NCBI GenBank assembly: GCA_938010785.1
Contig: CALLVC010000599.1
Location: 1-35,094, forward strand
Reading direction: 5' to 3'
DNA length: 35,094 bases
Source of the DNA: an uncultured Saprospiraceae bacterium
Lineage (GTDB): Bacteria; Bacteroidota; Bacteroidia; Chitinophagales; Saprospiraceae
The notes beneath the pieces are model-generated. The model did no database searches and was not told where the DNA came from. It worked only from the letters and a program-made list of their open reading frames with translations. The position numbers were made by a program, and so were the translations under genes. Within the stretch, counting starts at the first letter, position 1. Every line of letters starts with the position of its first letter. Positions 8,401 to 16,666 of the stretch are shown here, piece after piece.

Positions 8401-10404
8401 TTTTTTCCATACGCCTTCGTGTAATACTTCTACACAGAACATAGTTACTGCTGGATTTGGGTCACAGTTATCTATCGCTGTTGGAATTCCCAATTCCTCT
8501 CCTTTTAGACTGACTTCGCACTCAAAGTGACCTAAATCAACTATCATTGGTAAGTTTGCACCACCTACACTGTTAGAATCAGGACAATTCACAAATGTTG
8601 GTGGAATCGTATCCGTAATTAATACCGCTTGAGTACCAATTTTAACAGGGCCTATGCTTGGGTTACACCAATCTAATACTTTCCAATCTCTAATCCATTT
8701 TTCACCACAATCGGCTGATGGATATTGTTCATCATTTTTCACTAAGATATAGCCACAAATGTATTCTTCTGTGCTTAGGTGAATCGTATCTCTTGGAATT
8801 AAAACACCATTTTTAATTTCTCCAGTGATTAAACCCGGTGTCTCGGCATCTTCGTAAGTCAAGCCTTCATTACAATTTAACCTAGTTCTTCCTGGCTCAT
8901 AAAATCTTTGAGGTCGAACAACGAATATAGTATCACTTAAATAAGCTGTGTTACCACATAAATCTACTGCTTTCCAAGTTACAATTACTTCACCCGTGGA
9001 ACACGGATTGATTGCACTAAGATAGTTTACACTTTCCAAAGTTACAGCAGCCGTGTCACAATTTGCGATTACGTCTGGTACTCTTAACGAGCCTTCTATG
9101 GCTGCATTGGTACATGCAGCTAGGGTGTCAATTCTATCATAATTTGTAAAAAATGGTGGTGATTGGTCTGAAAAATTCACGACTGTTTCGCAGCTTGTTT
9201 CTGCCATTCCATTGGCACAAATAGTCATGTCTTCCAACATGTGTTCGTAGTATACTCTCGTTATCTTAGTCGTTAATTTTCCTTGACAGAAATTAGCTAC
9301 ACCATATTTTTCTAAAGTATCTCTATAAATAGTTGGATATTCAATGCCTGGTCCACCTCCACCAGTAATGGTTTTACTTAACTTTCCACTACCTATTTCA
9401 ATATCAATTCGATAGTATAAAGTATCTGTGATGGTGTCACACGGTCCTTCTAATAACATATCTGGCGTCAGATATAATGCACAAGCGGAACCTAATGGAA
9501 TTGATACTTCATCGTTACAAACTAAAGTTGGTGCGGCTATCGTAAAATATTTTTCAACCTTGAAATGAGGATAATTTTTAGCATGCCAAACTGCTTTGAA
9601 CTGGCCTACGCCAAAAGTATCTGCAATGACTTCGTTTGCTTGTACACAAGAATCTAAACAAGCATGACCATGCGAGTTGTAGATAGTTAAGCAGAAAGAA
9701 TCTTGCACCTCTCCACAAATCGTAAACGGTTCTGGAGCTGTAATTGGAACAATTGACCAAGTCTCATCGCAGGCTAGAATGGTAGAATTAATCGCTGGAC
9801 AAACAAGGTCTATAGCATCTAAATCTAAACAAGTCACCCAAGATTCCCAGCCAAATCCTTTGATATTGTCACCATTAGTAACAAACTCAAAAGTTAAACA
9901 GCCTGATGGATTACAGTCAGAATTAATCCAACCGCCTGTTGCACTTACGCCTGCTCCAGAAAAGGCCGCTACTTTTCGATTAGCTTGAATACTATCAGCA
10001 TCATAGACAAATAGGGTGTCGCCTGGCGCTACTTCAAATTCTGTAAAGGTGATAAAAACCCGCTTATCTGCTGGGGCACAAATTGTTAAAGTATCTCGGT
10101 GAGCTTCTGTATCCGGATATAGATGTTCAAATCTATTCTGGAAAAGAGTTGTCTTTTCACAACTCTCGATAGTCACGTTTTGAGCGGTACTCAATGGCAT
10201 ATTAATCACTTGTGTGTCCATTGCCATTTGGAAAAAACTAGCATTGTTTTCCGTTGAGTTTGCTTCGTTATTGGTGTGTAAAACTGAACTTAAATTAGTC
10301 AATTTATCCGCACGCTCGGAAGAACTCAAAGTACCTTGTATAGACATGGAGCATAGCACAAAAAGAAGTGCTCCTAACGCTAAAGATGGGTACCATTTTT
10401 TCAT
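5446..10404 (-). CDS. Giant T9SS-secreted surface protein (CUB-like, dockerin, cohesin-like), paralog 1
   Basis: The protein has about 1652 residues from the ATG at 10404, which begins a normal signal peptide (MKKWYPSLALGALLFVLCSM). The frame is open to an ATG at 10587, but that 61-residue extension lacks signal-peptide character and reads through repeat-like DNA. Residues ~66-194 are CUB-like (GDTLFVYDADS, then a Cys-rich end). The long middle is Cys-rich with HYR/immunoglobulin-like repeats. Residues ~1309-1368 are a type I dockerin (TTFDLVLISKHILGL, then DVNQSGTISAYDMVQLRQLI, the Ca-binding F-hand). Residues ~1438-1559 are cohesin-like. The last ~87 residues, from YQNRPNPF, are a T9SS type A sorting domain. 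It is expected on the surface or released. It is the downstream member of a tandem pair with the gene starting at 15618. Ligand unknown. Confidence 0.92.
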   Translation of the reverse strand: MKKWYPSLALGALLFVLCSMSIQGTLSSSERADKLTNLSSVLHTNNEANSTENNASFFQMAMDTQVINMPLSTAQNVTIESCEKTTLFQNRFEHLYPDTEAHRDTLTICAPADKRVFITFTEFEVAPGDTLFVYDADSIQANRKVAAFSGAGVSATGGWINSDCNPSGCLTFEFVTNGDNIKGFGWESWVTCLDLDAIDLVCPAINSTILACDETWSIVPITAPEPFTICGEVQDSFCLTIYNSHGHACLDSCVQANEVIADTFGVGQFKAVWHAKNYPHFKVEKYFTIAAPTLVCNDEVSIPLGSACALYLTPDMLLEGPCDTITDTLYYRIDIEIGSGKLSKTITGGGGPGIEYPTIYRDTLEKYGVANFCQGKLTTKITRVYYEHMLEDMTICANGMAETSCETVVNFSDQSPPFFTNYDRIDTLAACTNAAIEGSLRVPDVIANCDTAAVTLESVNYLSAINPCSTGEVIVTWKAVDLCGNTAYLSDTIFVVRPQRFYEPGRTRLNCNEGLTYEDAETPGLITGEIKNGVLIPRDTIHLSTEEYICGYILVKNDEQYPSADCGEKWIRDWKVLDWCNPSIGPVKIGTQAVLITDTIPPTFVNCPDSNSVGGANLPMIVDLGHFECEVSLKGEELGIPTAIDNCDPNPAVTMFCVEVLHEGVWKKIGTNLSNSGPLSCDTFRIGWVANDACHEQLKADTCFKHVIVRDVTKPSAVCVDQLNFSVGSDWARIIGVEEIDAGSWDACGIVKREISIDGINYGQDVTLACDAIHHEPKVYLRVTDAKGNDNVCWTAINVKDDIYPSCGKLPDVNLFCDEFKTGDLGASTDTNGNGIFDDEEYLPLVGTALDSFNSKYGNPIDICDDNIRCHPMTIEQEYQLVEWPCGQTQIQRRYRAIDWGPNKSPWETQLIALQYRQNWEIELPQDWNGECGATFPTAALNIRSGACDQIGWEHEDKVFVIEDEACYKVERTYHIINWCLYKAGDRPFPLNRKEDDHGFASGETINNQQYPANGYLTYIQVLKVHSFDGPEITINEVESCLTGEGIAGETATTADGMYDCDETRTFSAEAESCVDFETLDFWWSIYANSIKVDSGQGNKFTYTVNPGIEYLVSFSASDPCGNGSTQTKTFEFFDCKKPTPSCRSAAILEMGQEGKITIWASDVDLGSFDNCTPKELLNSRLWHTSLGIDLPTTSEAVLALPSNLDFDCENTGSQTVRLYVIDKEGNFAFCTSVVEIQDNMKVCAPVGDPLSFVSGRIQTTANEMINDVTVTATSSDGNSIATVTQDGLFQFSLPKNNIHTLKPELDTNPLNGVTTFDLVLISKHILGLQSFNSPYQYVAADVNQSGTISAYDMVQLRQLILNINPKFPNNTSWKFVDNAYVFTTDNPAAEDYRETVELSNMTDEMQVGFMAVKIGDVNQSANFSGLQEADSRNVTKIQVAEQSLEAGQVYTVDFVLPAKTSLEGYQFTIDYKDLALIEMVESTAKTHNFGFNFTERGLLTTSWNATDAAETTSDTKLFSLVFKSGSAGRLSEKLAITSSITAAEAYDVEGNISNVALDFKGSESAGIQLYQNRPNPFRDNTSIGFYLPASGEAVLSILDVQGKVLKEIRGTYEKGYQEIQLNAAELSDKGVLYYQLTTDKKQVVKRMIVIE

Positions 10405-10442
10405 GTGTGGTAAATTTTTACTAAAAAACGGTGCACGATGTC

Positions 10443-10476
10443 TGGCATACGGTTCATGGTGAACGGTATACGGAGC
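10443..10476. repeat. Short degenerate ACGG-type repeats upstream of paralog 1
   Basis: The leader contains several copies of a degenerate ACGGT/ATACGG word (CATACGGTTCATGG, then GAACGGTATACGG), related to the denser array at 10663-10692. The role is unknown; it lies in the probable 5' leader of paralog 1. Confidence 0.35.
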
Positions 10477-10662
10477 TTTGCGCTTTTTAGTAGTTAAAGC
10501 TATTAAATTGTAAAATTTTATCTGTTGCATTTTAAATACAACATGGGATATTTTGTATTTCAGTAATTTCAGAAAGTGTATTCTCATAGGGACTTCAAGC
10601 GTCCGACCAGTAATAAGTATCTTTGTTAGTATTTAAATTAACTAACTCCTTGGTGTAAAACC

Positions 10663-10692
10663 GTCGACCGCCAACCGTGGACCGTCAACCGT
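10663..10692. repeat. Degenerate tandem repeat of a 7-8 base ACGGT word
   Basis: Five imperfect tandem copies of ACCGT(C/G)(G/A)A... occur between the two giant genes, just after the stop codon of the upstream one. On the transcribed strand it reads GACGGTTGACGGTCCACGG and continues in the same rhythm. It does not fold as a simple terminator. It may be a simple-sequence expansion. Confidence 0.5.
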
Positions 10693-10695
10693 CTT

Positions 10696-13600
10696 TTATT
10701 CTATCAACATCATTTTCTTCGTAAGCACTTCGTCCTCGGTAGCTAATTGGTAGTATAAGATACCTTTGGTGGACAAGGATTGACCTTCAATTATCCATTG
10801 GTGACTGCCGCGTGAAAAATCTTTTGCTCTTTGTAATAAAACACGTCCTTGTACATCTAAAATCGTTAGTGTCGCTGTTCCTGCTTTTGGTAATTGAAAG
10901 CCAATACTTGTCGTTTCTTGGAAAGGATTCGGGCGGTTTTGCTCCAATGTAAATCCATTTTTTAGCGTCGTAAACTGTAAGGTTACATCAATTATTTCTC
11001 CTTTGTGTGTGTAAGCTTGTGTGGTTAATATTTTTGGTTGTAAGTGTAAGAAATCGCTTAATTTTCCAGCTGTGTGGGCCTTAAATTGTAAGGAGAATAA
11101 ATGTGTCTGGTCCGATGTAGGTTCTGTAGAACCACTTAATCGGTCCCAACTGCTCAATAAAATGTTTCTGTCTAGTAAAGTTTGTCCAAAGTGATGGCTT
11201 TTGACTAAGCCTTCTTGAATGTTCATCAGTTCTAATCCTGTAAAATCTAATGCTAACTGATAGCCTTCTAATTCTTGTAAATCTGCTTTCGTAAAATCCA
11301 TTGTAATTAACTCGTTTGCTTGTAAATTTCTGTCTTCAAAGTCAAATGTCATTGTGTTCCGTGTCGTTCTCGCTTCGTTCGTTTGTAAAGTATTGACAGT
11401 CGCACTGCCGTTCAAATCTCCAATCTTAATGGCTACAAAATTTGCATCCATCATATCCGCTTGGTGATTATCTATTGTAATTCTTTCTTCAAAATCTTCG
11501 TTTAGTGGGGTTTCGGTAGTGAAAGCATATTTTGCATCCACAAACCTCCAACTATCATTATTCGGAAAGTCTGGAATAATATTTAAAATCAATTGTCTTA
11601 ATTGTACCATATCAAATGCAGTTACAGTTCCCGATTTGTTCACATCTGCCGCTATGTATTGATAAGGTGAAGTAAAATCTTGTAAGCCTAAAATATGCTT
11701 ACTTATCACAATTAAATCAAAAGTTGTTACTCCATTTAATGGGGCGGTTTGCTTCGTCGGCACTACTTCATAAGCTTGTCCTTTATTTAATGCCAAGGTG
11801 AAATCGCCATTCGTTCCAGTTGCTGTTGAAGGCATTGTCCCCGTTCCCATAATCTCAATGTTCACTGCCTCTACTTCTTCTCCTTCATTCGTTTGGATAT
11901 GTCCAGCGACTAAAGCTTGTCCTGTAACTGGTGTTTCTTCACAAACACCCGAAGTATTTCCTACATTGACCGTTGCCTCACAATAATCATAGTTTCCTTC
12001 TGCATCTATCACATAGTGAAAAACTTGTTGTGCTAACTGGTAATCACATCCTAAATATAAGGTACTTGGCAGCTCTGCTACACTCTCCTTATCGGTTGGA
12101 GGTATGGTAGAGATACTCTTATGCCAAATCTTGTGTTCTAATTCCGATTGAGGCGTACAATTATCCCAACTGCCTTTATTAAATCCTATGGCATCTACTC
12201 TGGCAGTTCCATCTCCTCTGATTTCTACATTGATGGCAGGAATACAGACTACAGATGGTCTTGAACAATCCCAAAACTCATAGTCTTTTGTCAATGTATT
12301 TTCGTTGCCACAATTATCATATACTGTAAATCGCACAGTGTATTTTATTTTAGGCTCTACCGTCCAGAAGAATTTACTTGCCTCACCTGTTTCTGCCAAC
12401 ACTCCGTCTTCGTAGATTGCATAAGTGAAAGAGAAATTACTGAATGCACTTTGGTCACAATCCCTTGCTTCTACGGAGAAAATTCTAACTGTGTCACATT
12501 CAAATGGCGCTGCGCCAGGTGTTTGGTCTTCTACTCCCACTGGGGCTGCATCTCCTACACCGTAAATACAAGTTTGTACTTCATTGATAGTTAGTGTCGG
12601 TGCTGTATTATCCGTCACTTTTAAAACTTGTACATAAGTGTAATAACCATAGTTGTCTACATCAGCTGACGTAATTGTTTTTTCATCATAAACTAAGCCT
12701 AATGGATTTTCTATTCTACCCAATTCAATTGGTTCCTGTCCTTCGACATAGTTACACCAATTGATAATATGATAAGTTCGAATCACTTTATAACAAGCAT
12801 CTTGTACAATGTCAAATACTTGGTCTTCGTGTTCCCATCCAATCAAATCACAGGCGCCATTTTCTATCGTTATATTTGCATCAGGTACTGTAGCGCCACA
12901 TTCGCCAAAGAAATCTACTGGCAAAGTAAACGACCAACCTGGATTGTAAGTAATATTGATTTCTTGAATTTTCCACTCAGAAGCAAGCCCTTGTCCGTTC
13001 CAATCAATGATTCTATACCTTCTTCTTCCTTTGATTACACCACATTGTTCATAAATCATTTGATATTGTTGCTCAGAACTGAATTCCACACAGGAGATAT
13101 TATCTTCACACTGTGGGTTTCCAAACTGATTGTTATATTCATCAAATAAATCACCTGTTAAGTCTACCCATTCTGCGTCATTGAAAAAACCGTCTCCATT
13201 TGTATCCGTTGTAGGTCCAAATTGTTCTGTATGGTAATTATCACAGGTTCCATTGAAATCTTCCAAGTCATTACAAAATGGAGGAATGACGTCTAGCACC
13301 GTAATTTTAAAGCCACAAATATTCCGATTTCCTCCCTTGTCTGTGAATCTTAATTGTGCATCAAAATCTTTATGAACATCTGTACAGACAAAATCTAAAT
13401 ATTCTCCCCATTCTCCTCCTTCTACTCTAATTTCTACTGTAGCAATTCCACAAATATCTGTTGCCTGATGGTCAATTTCTGATGCAAATAATCTAGTACC
13501 TTCTGAATTATAGGTTATCTGAATTTCATCACCACAAATTGCTCGTGGTGGTGTTCTATCCTCTAATCTAAAGTATTGCAAACAGGTATCTCTTAAAGCA

Positions 13601-15618
13601 GTGCTGTCTAGTCCTAAATCTATGGCTTGCCAACCGACTCTAAAACTATCACAAGGTAACTCCCCTGCCTCGCCTAAGGTATTTGCAATCCTGACCCAGT
13701 TTCCATCAATCAATTGTTCTACCATAAACATCTCTACTTTCGGTTCTGCACATAAATCTGTTGCTGTTGGCTTTGGCAAAGTAACTGCCATCGTGCAAGC
13801 CTCTGCTGGCAATGGAATACTTTGCGCATCCGCCAAACTTCCGTAAGGAGAGCAATCTATAGATGGTGCTAAGGTATCGATGAACTCTATCAGTTGCGTA
13901 TCTACCATGATTGGAAATGGAATATTACTACAGCCATCTACAACCGCCCAATATCTAGCTACTTTTTTACCTCCCGGGTGAGGTACTACTTCATCACTTT
14001 TAGTTAAGATGAAGTTACATACATAATAATCTGTACTCAATACAATCGTATCTCCAGGCATTGGAATTTTTATAATTCCTAGTCTATCATAATCTTCCAT
14101 CGTCTCAGGATTGTCCTCGCCACAGCTCAAGATTACATCTGGTAATTTTATCGCATCCGTCAATGTTGGACGCATAACTTTTAAAGTATCTTTCTGCGTT
14201 GCTTTATTATTACATTGGTCCGTTGCTTCCCATGTCACTAGGTAAGTTCGCATTGGAGCACATTCATCCCCGTTAATCAACTCATAATCAGTTGCTTGCA
14301 AAGTAATAGAATCGCAATTATCGATGATGTTTGGCTTTGTTAGGTCCGCGCCAATTGCATCAAAATTGATAGCGCCACAAGCAGTAATCGTATCTACACT
14401 ATGAGACATAAATTCTGGCTTTGTGCCATCTATAAAATTAATATAGCCCCAACACACATCTTTCACTAAATTATTACTACAACTAGTTCCATTATAATCA
14501 AAAACTCTTGTGATTTCTACTTGATATTTGGTCGTCCCACAAAGTTCGATATCATCTTTTGTTACTATTGGGTATTGTCCATTTCGACTAGTTCCCGTTT
14601 TAATCGTATCTCCACCTTCTGTCATTAATACGATATCGTAGTATAAAGTCGCTGACGTATCACAAGGTGCTTCTAAAATATAGTCTGGGCGAATAGAAGC
14701 AATACAAGATGCCCCCACCACTGCATCAACTTCATCATTACAAGACAAAGCAGGTGGAGAAACGATGATATAACTTTTCGTAGAAATGGAAGGGAAATTC
14801 TTTAAAGTGTGCGTTACCGTGTATTGACCAATCGCTAAATTAGTTGTCGTGAAACTGCTATCAGCTCGAATACATCTTTGCTCACAAACTGTTCCTAATT
14901 GATTGCTAATTTGTACTAATAAGCTATCCTCTACCGCACAGTCACTTATTACTTTTCCTGCAGTCACTACTACATTGTTCGTGTAATCATCACAATCTAA
15001 AGCGATAAATTGATTGTCTGGAGGCGTTACACCTACTGAACCACCCTCACAAGTAACCCATGCTTCCCAACCTGCTCCTTTAGCGTTATCACCATCGGTC
15101 TTAAATTGGAAAGTTAAACAACCTGTAGGCTCCATTGCTTTATCACAATCAGAAGCTATCCACCCACCGTTAATTTGTGGATTTCCATATCCGCTTCCTT
15201 TACCTGCAAAAGTACCTAAGGTATCTTGCCCGGCAAAAGCATAAAGCGTATCTCCTGCTTCTAAATCAAATCTAGCAAAGGACGCTCTTAAAAATAAGCT
15301 AGCATCTGAAGGGCAGATAACCATCACATTATTTCTAGCAGCCGTATCCAGATATTGGACTCCTGTATATTGGTCGCTTTCAAAACTAATCTGCTCTCCG
15401 CAATCCGTAATTATTACTGTATCAATCGCACCTGTCCTAGGGATGATTAATTGGTTCATCATAGAGCGGTGCGCTGCTACATCAGTCTTGTTCTCAGAAA
15501 ATTCAGTAACGTAATTGTCGGTAGAGACCTCGGTAGGTCTATAGGCTGTTGTTAGCGCAAACAAGATGCACAAACCTAAGAAAAACCCATAGTTTTTTAG
15601 TTTTGGTAAGCACAGCAT
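10696..15618 (-). CDS. Giant T9SS-secreted surface protein (CUB-like, dockerin, cohesin-like), paralog 2
   Basis: The protein has about 1640 residues from the ATG at 15618. I chose this start because a GGAG sits eight bases upstream and it opens a clean signal peptide (MLCLPKLKNYGFFLGLCILF); an ATG at 15651 would add 11 residues. It is colinear with paralog 1. A CUB-like domain spans ~63-192. The Cys-rich middle holds conserved blocks such as GWEHEDQVF and RTYHIINWC. A dockerin spans ~1292-1353 (DVNKSGTVTAFDMVQLRQLI) and a cohesin-like domain ~1422-1546. A T9SS sorting domain runs from EQNRPNPF to the end. The clear colinearity and head-to-tail placement indicate tandem duplication. The spacing to paralog 1's start is ~290 bases, so a common transcript is possible. 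Predicted surface protein; partner unknown. Confidence 0.92.
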   Translation of the reverse strand: MLCLPKLKNYGFFLGLCILFALTTAYRPTEVSTDNYVTEFSENKTDVAAHRSMMNQLIIPRTGAIDTVIITDCGEQISFESDQYTGVQYLDTAARNNVMVICPSDASLFLRASFARFDLEAGDTLYAFAGQDTLGTFAGKGSGYGNPQINGGWIASDCDKAMEPTGCLTFQFKTDGDNAKGAGWEAWVTCEGGSVGVTPPDNQFIALDCDDYTNNVVVTAGKVISDCAVEDSLLVQISNQLGTVCEQRCIRADSSFTTTNLAIGQYTVTHTLKNFPSISTKSYIIVSPPALSCNDEVDAVVGASCIASIRPDYILEAPCDTSATLYYDIVLMTEGGDTIKTGTSRNGQYPIVTKDDIELCGTTKYQVEITRVFDYNGTSCSNNLVKDVCWGYINFIDGTKPEFMSHSVDTITACGAINFDAIGADLTKPNIIDNCDSITLQATDYELINGDECAPMRTYLVTWEATDQCNNKATQKDTLKVMRPTLTDAIKLPDVILSCGEDNPETMEDYDRLGIIKIPMPGDTIVLSTDYYVCNFILTKSDEVVPHPGGKKVARYWAVVDGCSNIPFPIMVDTQLIEFIDTLAPSIDCSPYGSLADAQSIPLPAEACTMAVTLPKPTATDLCAEPKVEMFMVEQLIDGNWVRIANTLGEAGELPCDSFRVGWQAIDLGLDSTALRDTCLQYFRLEDRTPPRAICGDEIQITYNSEGTRLFASEIDHQATDICGIATVEIRVEGGEWGEYLDFVCTDVHKDFDAQLRFTDKGGNRNICGFKITVLDVIPPFCNDLEDFNGTCDNYHTEQFGPTTDTNGDGFFNDAEWVDLTGDLFDEYNNQFGNPQCEDNISCVEFSSEQQYQMIYEQCGVIKGRRRYRIIDWNGQGLASEWKIQEINITYNPGWSFTLPVDFFGECGATVPDANITIENGACDLIGWEHEDQVFDIVQDACYKVIRTYHIINWCNYVEGQEPIELGRIENPLGLVYDEKTITSADVDNYGYYTYVQVLKVTDNTAPTLTINEVQTCIYGVGDAAPVGVEDQTPGAAPFECDTVRIFSVEARDCDQSAFSNFSFTYAIYEDGVLAETGEASKFFWTVEPKIKYTVRFTVYDNCGNENTLTKDYEFWDCSRPSVVCIPAINVEIRGDGTARVDAIGFNKGSWDNCTPQSELEHKIWHKSISTIPPTDKESVAELPSTLYLGCDYQLAQQVFHYVIDAEGNYDYCEATVNVGNTSGVCEETPVTGQALVAGHIQTNEGEEVEAVNIEIMGTGTMPSTATGTNGDFTLALNKGQAYEVVPTKQTAPLNGVTTFDLIVISKHILGLQDFTSPYQYIAADVNKSGTVTAFDMVQLRQLILNIIPDFPNNDSWRFVDAKYAFTTETPLNEDFEERITIDNHQADMMDANFVAIKIGDLNGSATVNTLQTNEARTTRNTMTFDFEDRNLQANELITMDFTKADLQELEGYQLALDFTGLELMNIQEGLVKSHHFGQTLLDRNILLSSWDRLSGSTEPTSDQTHLFSLQFKAHTAGKLSDFLHLQPKILTTQAYTHKGEIIDVTLQFTTLKNGFTLEQNRPNPFQETTSIGFQLPKAGTATLTILDVQGRVLLQRAKDFSRGSHQWIIEGQSLSTKGILYYQLATEDEVLTKKMMLIE

Positions 15619-15651
15619 TAGCTCTGCTCCAATGAATCGTAGAGTCGTCAT

Positions 15652-16346
15652 TACTTAAATCGGTTTAAATAGAAAAAATACGTTTAGTGATACGCTTTTG
15701 TTGATAATTTGCTGGTTTACAGCAATTTATTTGGTAGTAGCCCAAACTATAGCTTGGTTCGAAATGTAGTAGAATCTTTTCTACGCCACCATCAAATAAA
15801 GGCAAAATGGGAAACAAAAAAATTATAGGAATCCCGCCAAAGTGTTATCAAACGAATTATCGACAATTCGCGCACTTTGCAAGACTTAATTGGAAGGAAA
15901 TATTTAGGAAATCTAAAATTTAAAATGTAAAATTTTAAATTTAAAAGTGGGGCAATAAATCACTTTTAGAAGATTTCTTTTTTTTTAGGAAATAAGGTAA
16001 ATACTTAAAATATAATAATATCGGTAAAACTTAATACTCTCACACTTATCCAAAAGCCGTTCCAATTTTTAAGTTATTAGAAATTATTTTTAAGCATAAT
16101 TCTAACAAAAATTAGTCGTATATTTTTTATTTTTAATATGATAAAAAATTTATCTATTTAATGTTTTGATGAATAATTTTTTATACATATTAATTTTTTA
16201 TTATAATATAAAATTCCTTAATTTATAATTTTAAATAATTTATGAAAAAATTATATTTAAAAAAATTTTAATTACTTAGTAACCCACCCTCACCCCTCCT
16301 TTAAAATGGAGGGGAGTCGTCAAATTGGGAATTTTTGTACATTTTA
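15652..16346. other. AT-rich intergenic region with hairpins
   Basis: No gene is seen. The right half, 16080-16280, is almost pure A and T. There is a perfect 11-bp AT-only inverted repeat at 15916-15942 (AAATTTAAAAT/ATTTTAAATTT). A CGAATT/AATTCG hairpin lies near 15853. A GC-rich palindromic repeat is near the right end and is listed separately. The promoter of the giant gene pair is expected in the left part; TATAGTTTG near 15740 on the - strand is close to, but not exactly, the -7 consensus. Confidence 0.5.
16283..16316. repeat. GC-rich palindromic repeat (CCCCTCC/GGAGGGG)
   Basis: CCCCTCC and GGAGGGG form 7-bp arms around an 8-base loop, preceded by CCCACCCTCA. Similar C-rich palindromes occur at 23496-23528 and 23716-23822. 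This one lies about 30 bases beyond the broken end of the N-acetyltransferase fragment. Confidence 0.55.
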
Positions 16347-16568
16347 TCACAAACCATTCATTTCATAACAAAATCCCCCTCGCCTACCCGCTACTACTTT
16401 TTGGTATAAAGCGTCCTTGGTTAATACTATCGGAATATTATATTGAATATTTAAATTCTCGAAAGGGACATTATAAAGATGTGCTTGGTGGAGTTGGAAT
16501 AGGGTTGCTTTATCTGCTTTTAGCGGCTGATGGTAGTTGATTCTTTTTAGGTAGGATTGGGTGTTCAT
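16347..16568 (-). pseudogene. Truncated arylamine N-acetyltransferase (N-terminal fragment)
   Basis: The 73 residues start at an ATG and match the N-terminus of arylamine N-acetyltransferases. These transfer acetyl from acetyl-CoA to arylamines through a Cys-His-Asp triad. Visible hallmarks are a YLKRINY start, HLYNVPFENLNIQYN, and RRGGFCYEMNGL with the catalytic Cys. Normal enzymes have about 260-280 residues. Here the frame ends with TGA TAA right after EMNGL, so the His and Asp of the triad and the CoA-binding part are lost. It is a remnant whose start and first quarter look undamaged. The broken end faces the giant gene pair, with a palindromic repeat about 30 bases away. Confidence 0.8.
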
Positions 16569-16595
16569 TATTTTTTAAAATCTATTTATCTTTTA

Positions 16596-16620
16596 ATAAT
16601 CTGTTGTAGAAACAGATTAT
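16596..16620 (-). terminator. Hairpin downstream of the CRTAC1-like gene
   Basis: The arms ATAATCTGTT and AACAGATTAT are perfect over 10 bp with a 5-base loop, about 47 bases past the stop at 16667. No long T-run follows on the - strand, so this is a weak terminator candidate. It also lies in the leader of the N-acetyltransferase fragment. Confidence 0.4.
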
Positions 16621-16666
16621 ACAATAGATTTACTATAAAAACTAGCAGGTGATTGGGAATGAAACA

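Noticed and set aside
10405-10587. 61-residue N-terminal extension of giant paralog 1
   Set aside because: It precedes a complete signal peptide, is basic and repeat-derived, and would block export.
12769-13149. 126-codon + strand frame inside giant paralog 2
   Set aside because: Antisense shadow of a conserved coding region; no start signal and no recognisable protein features.
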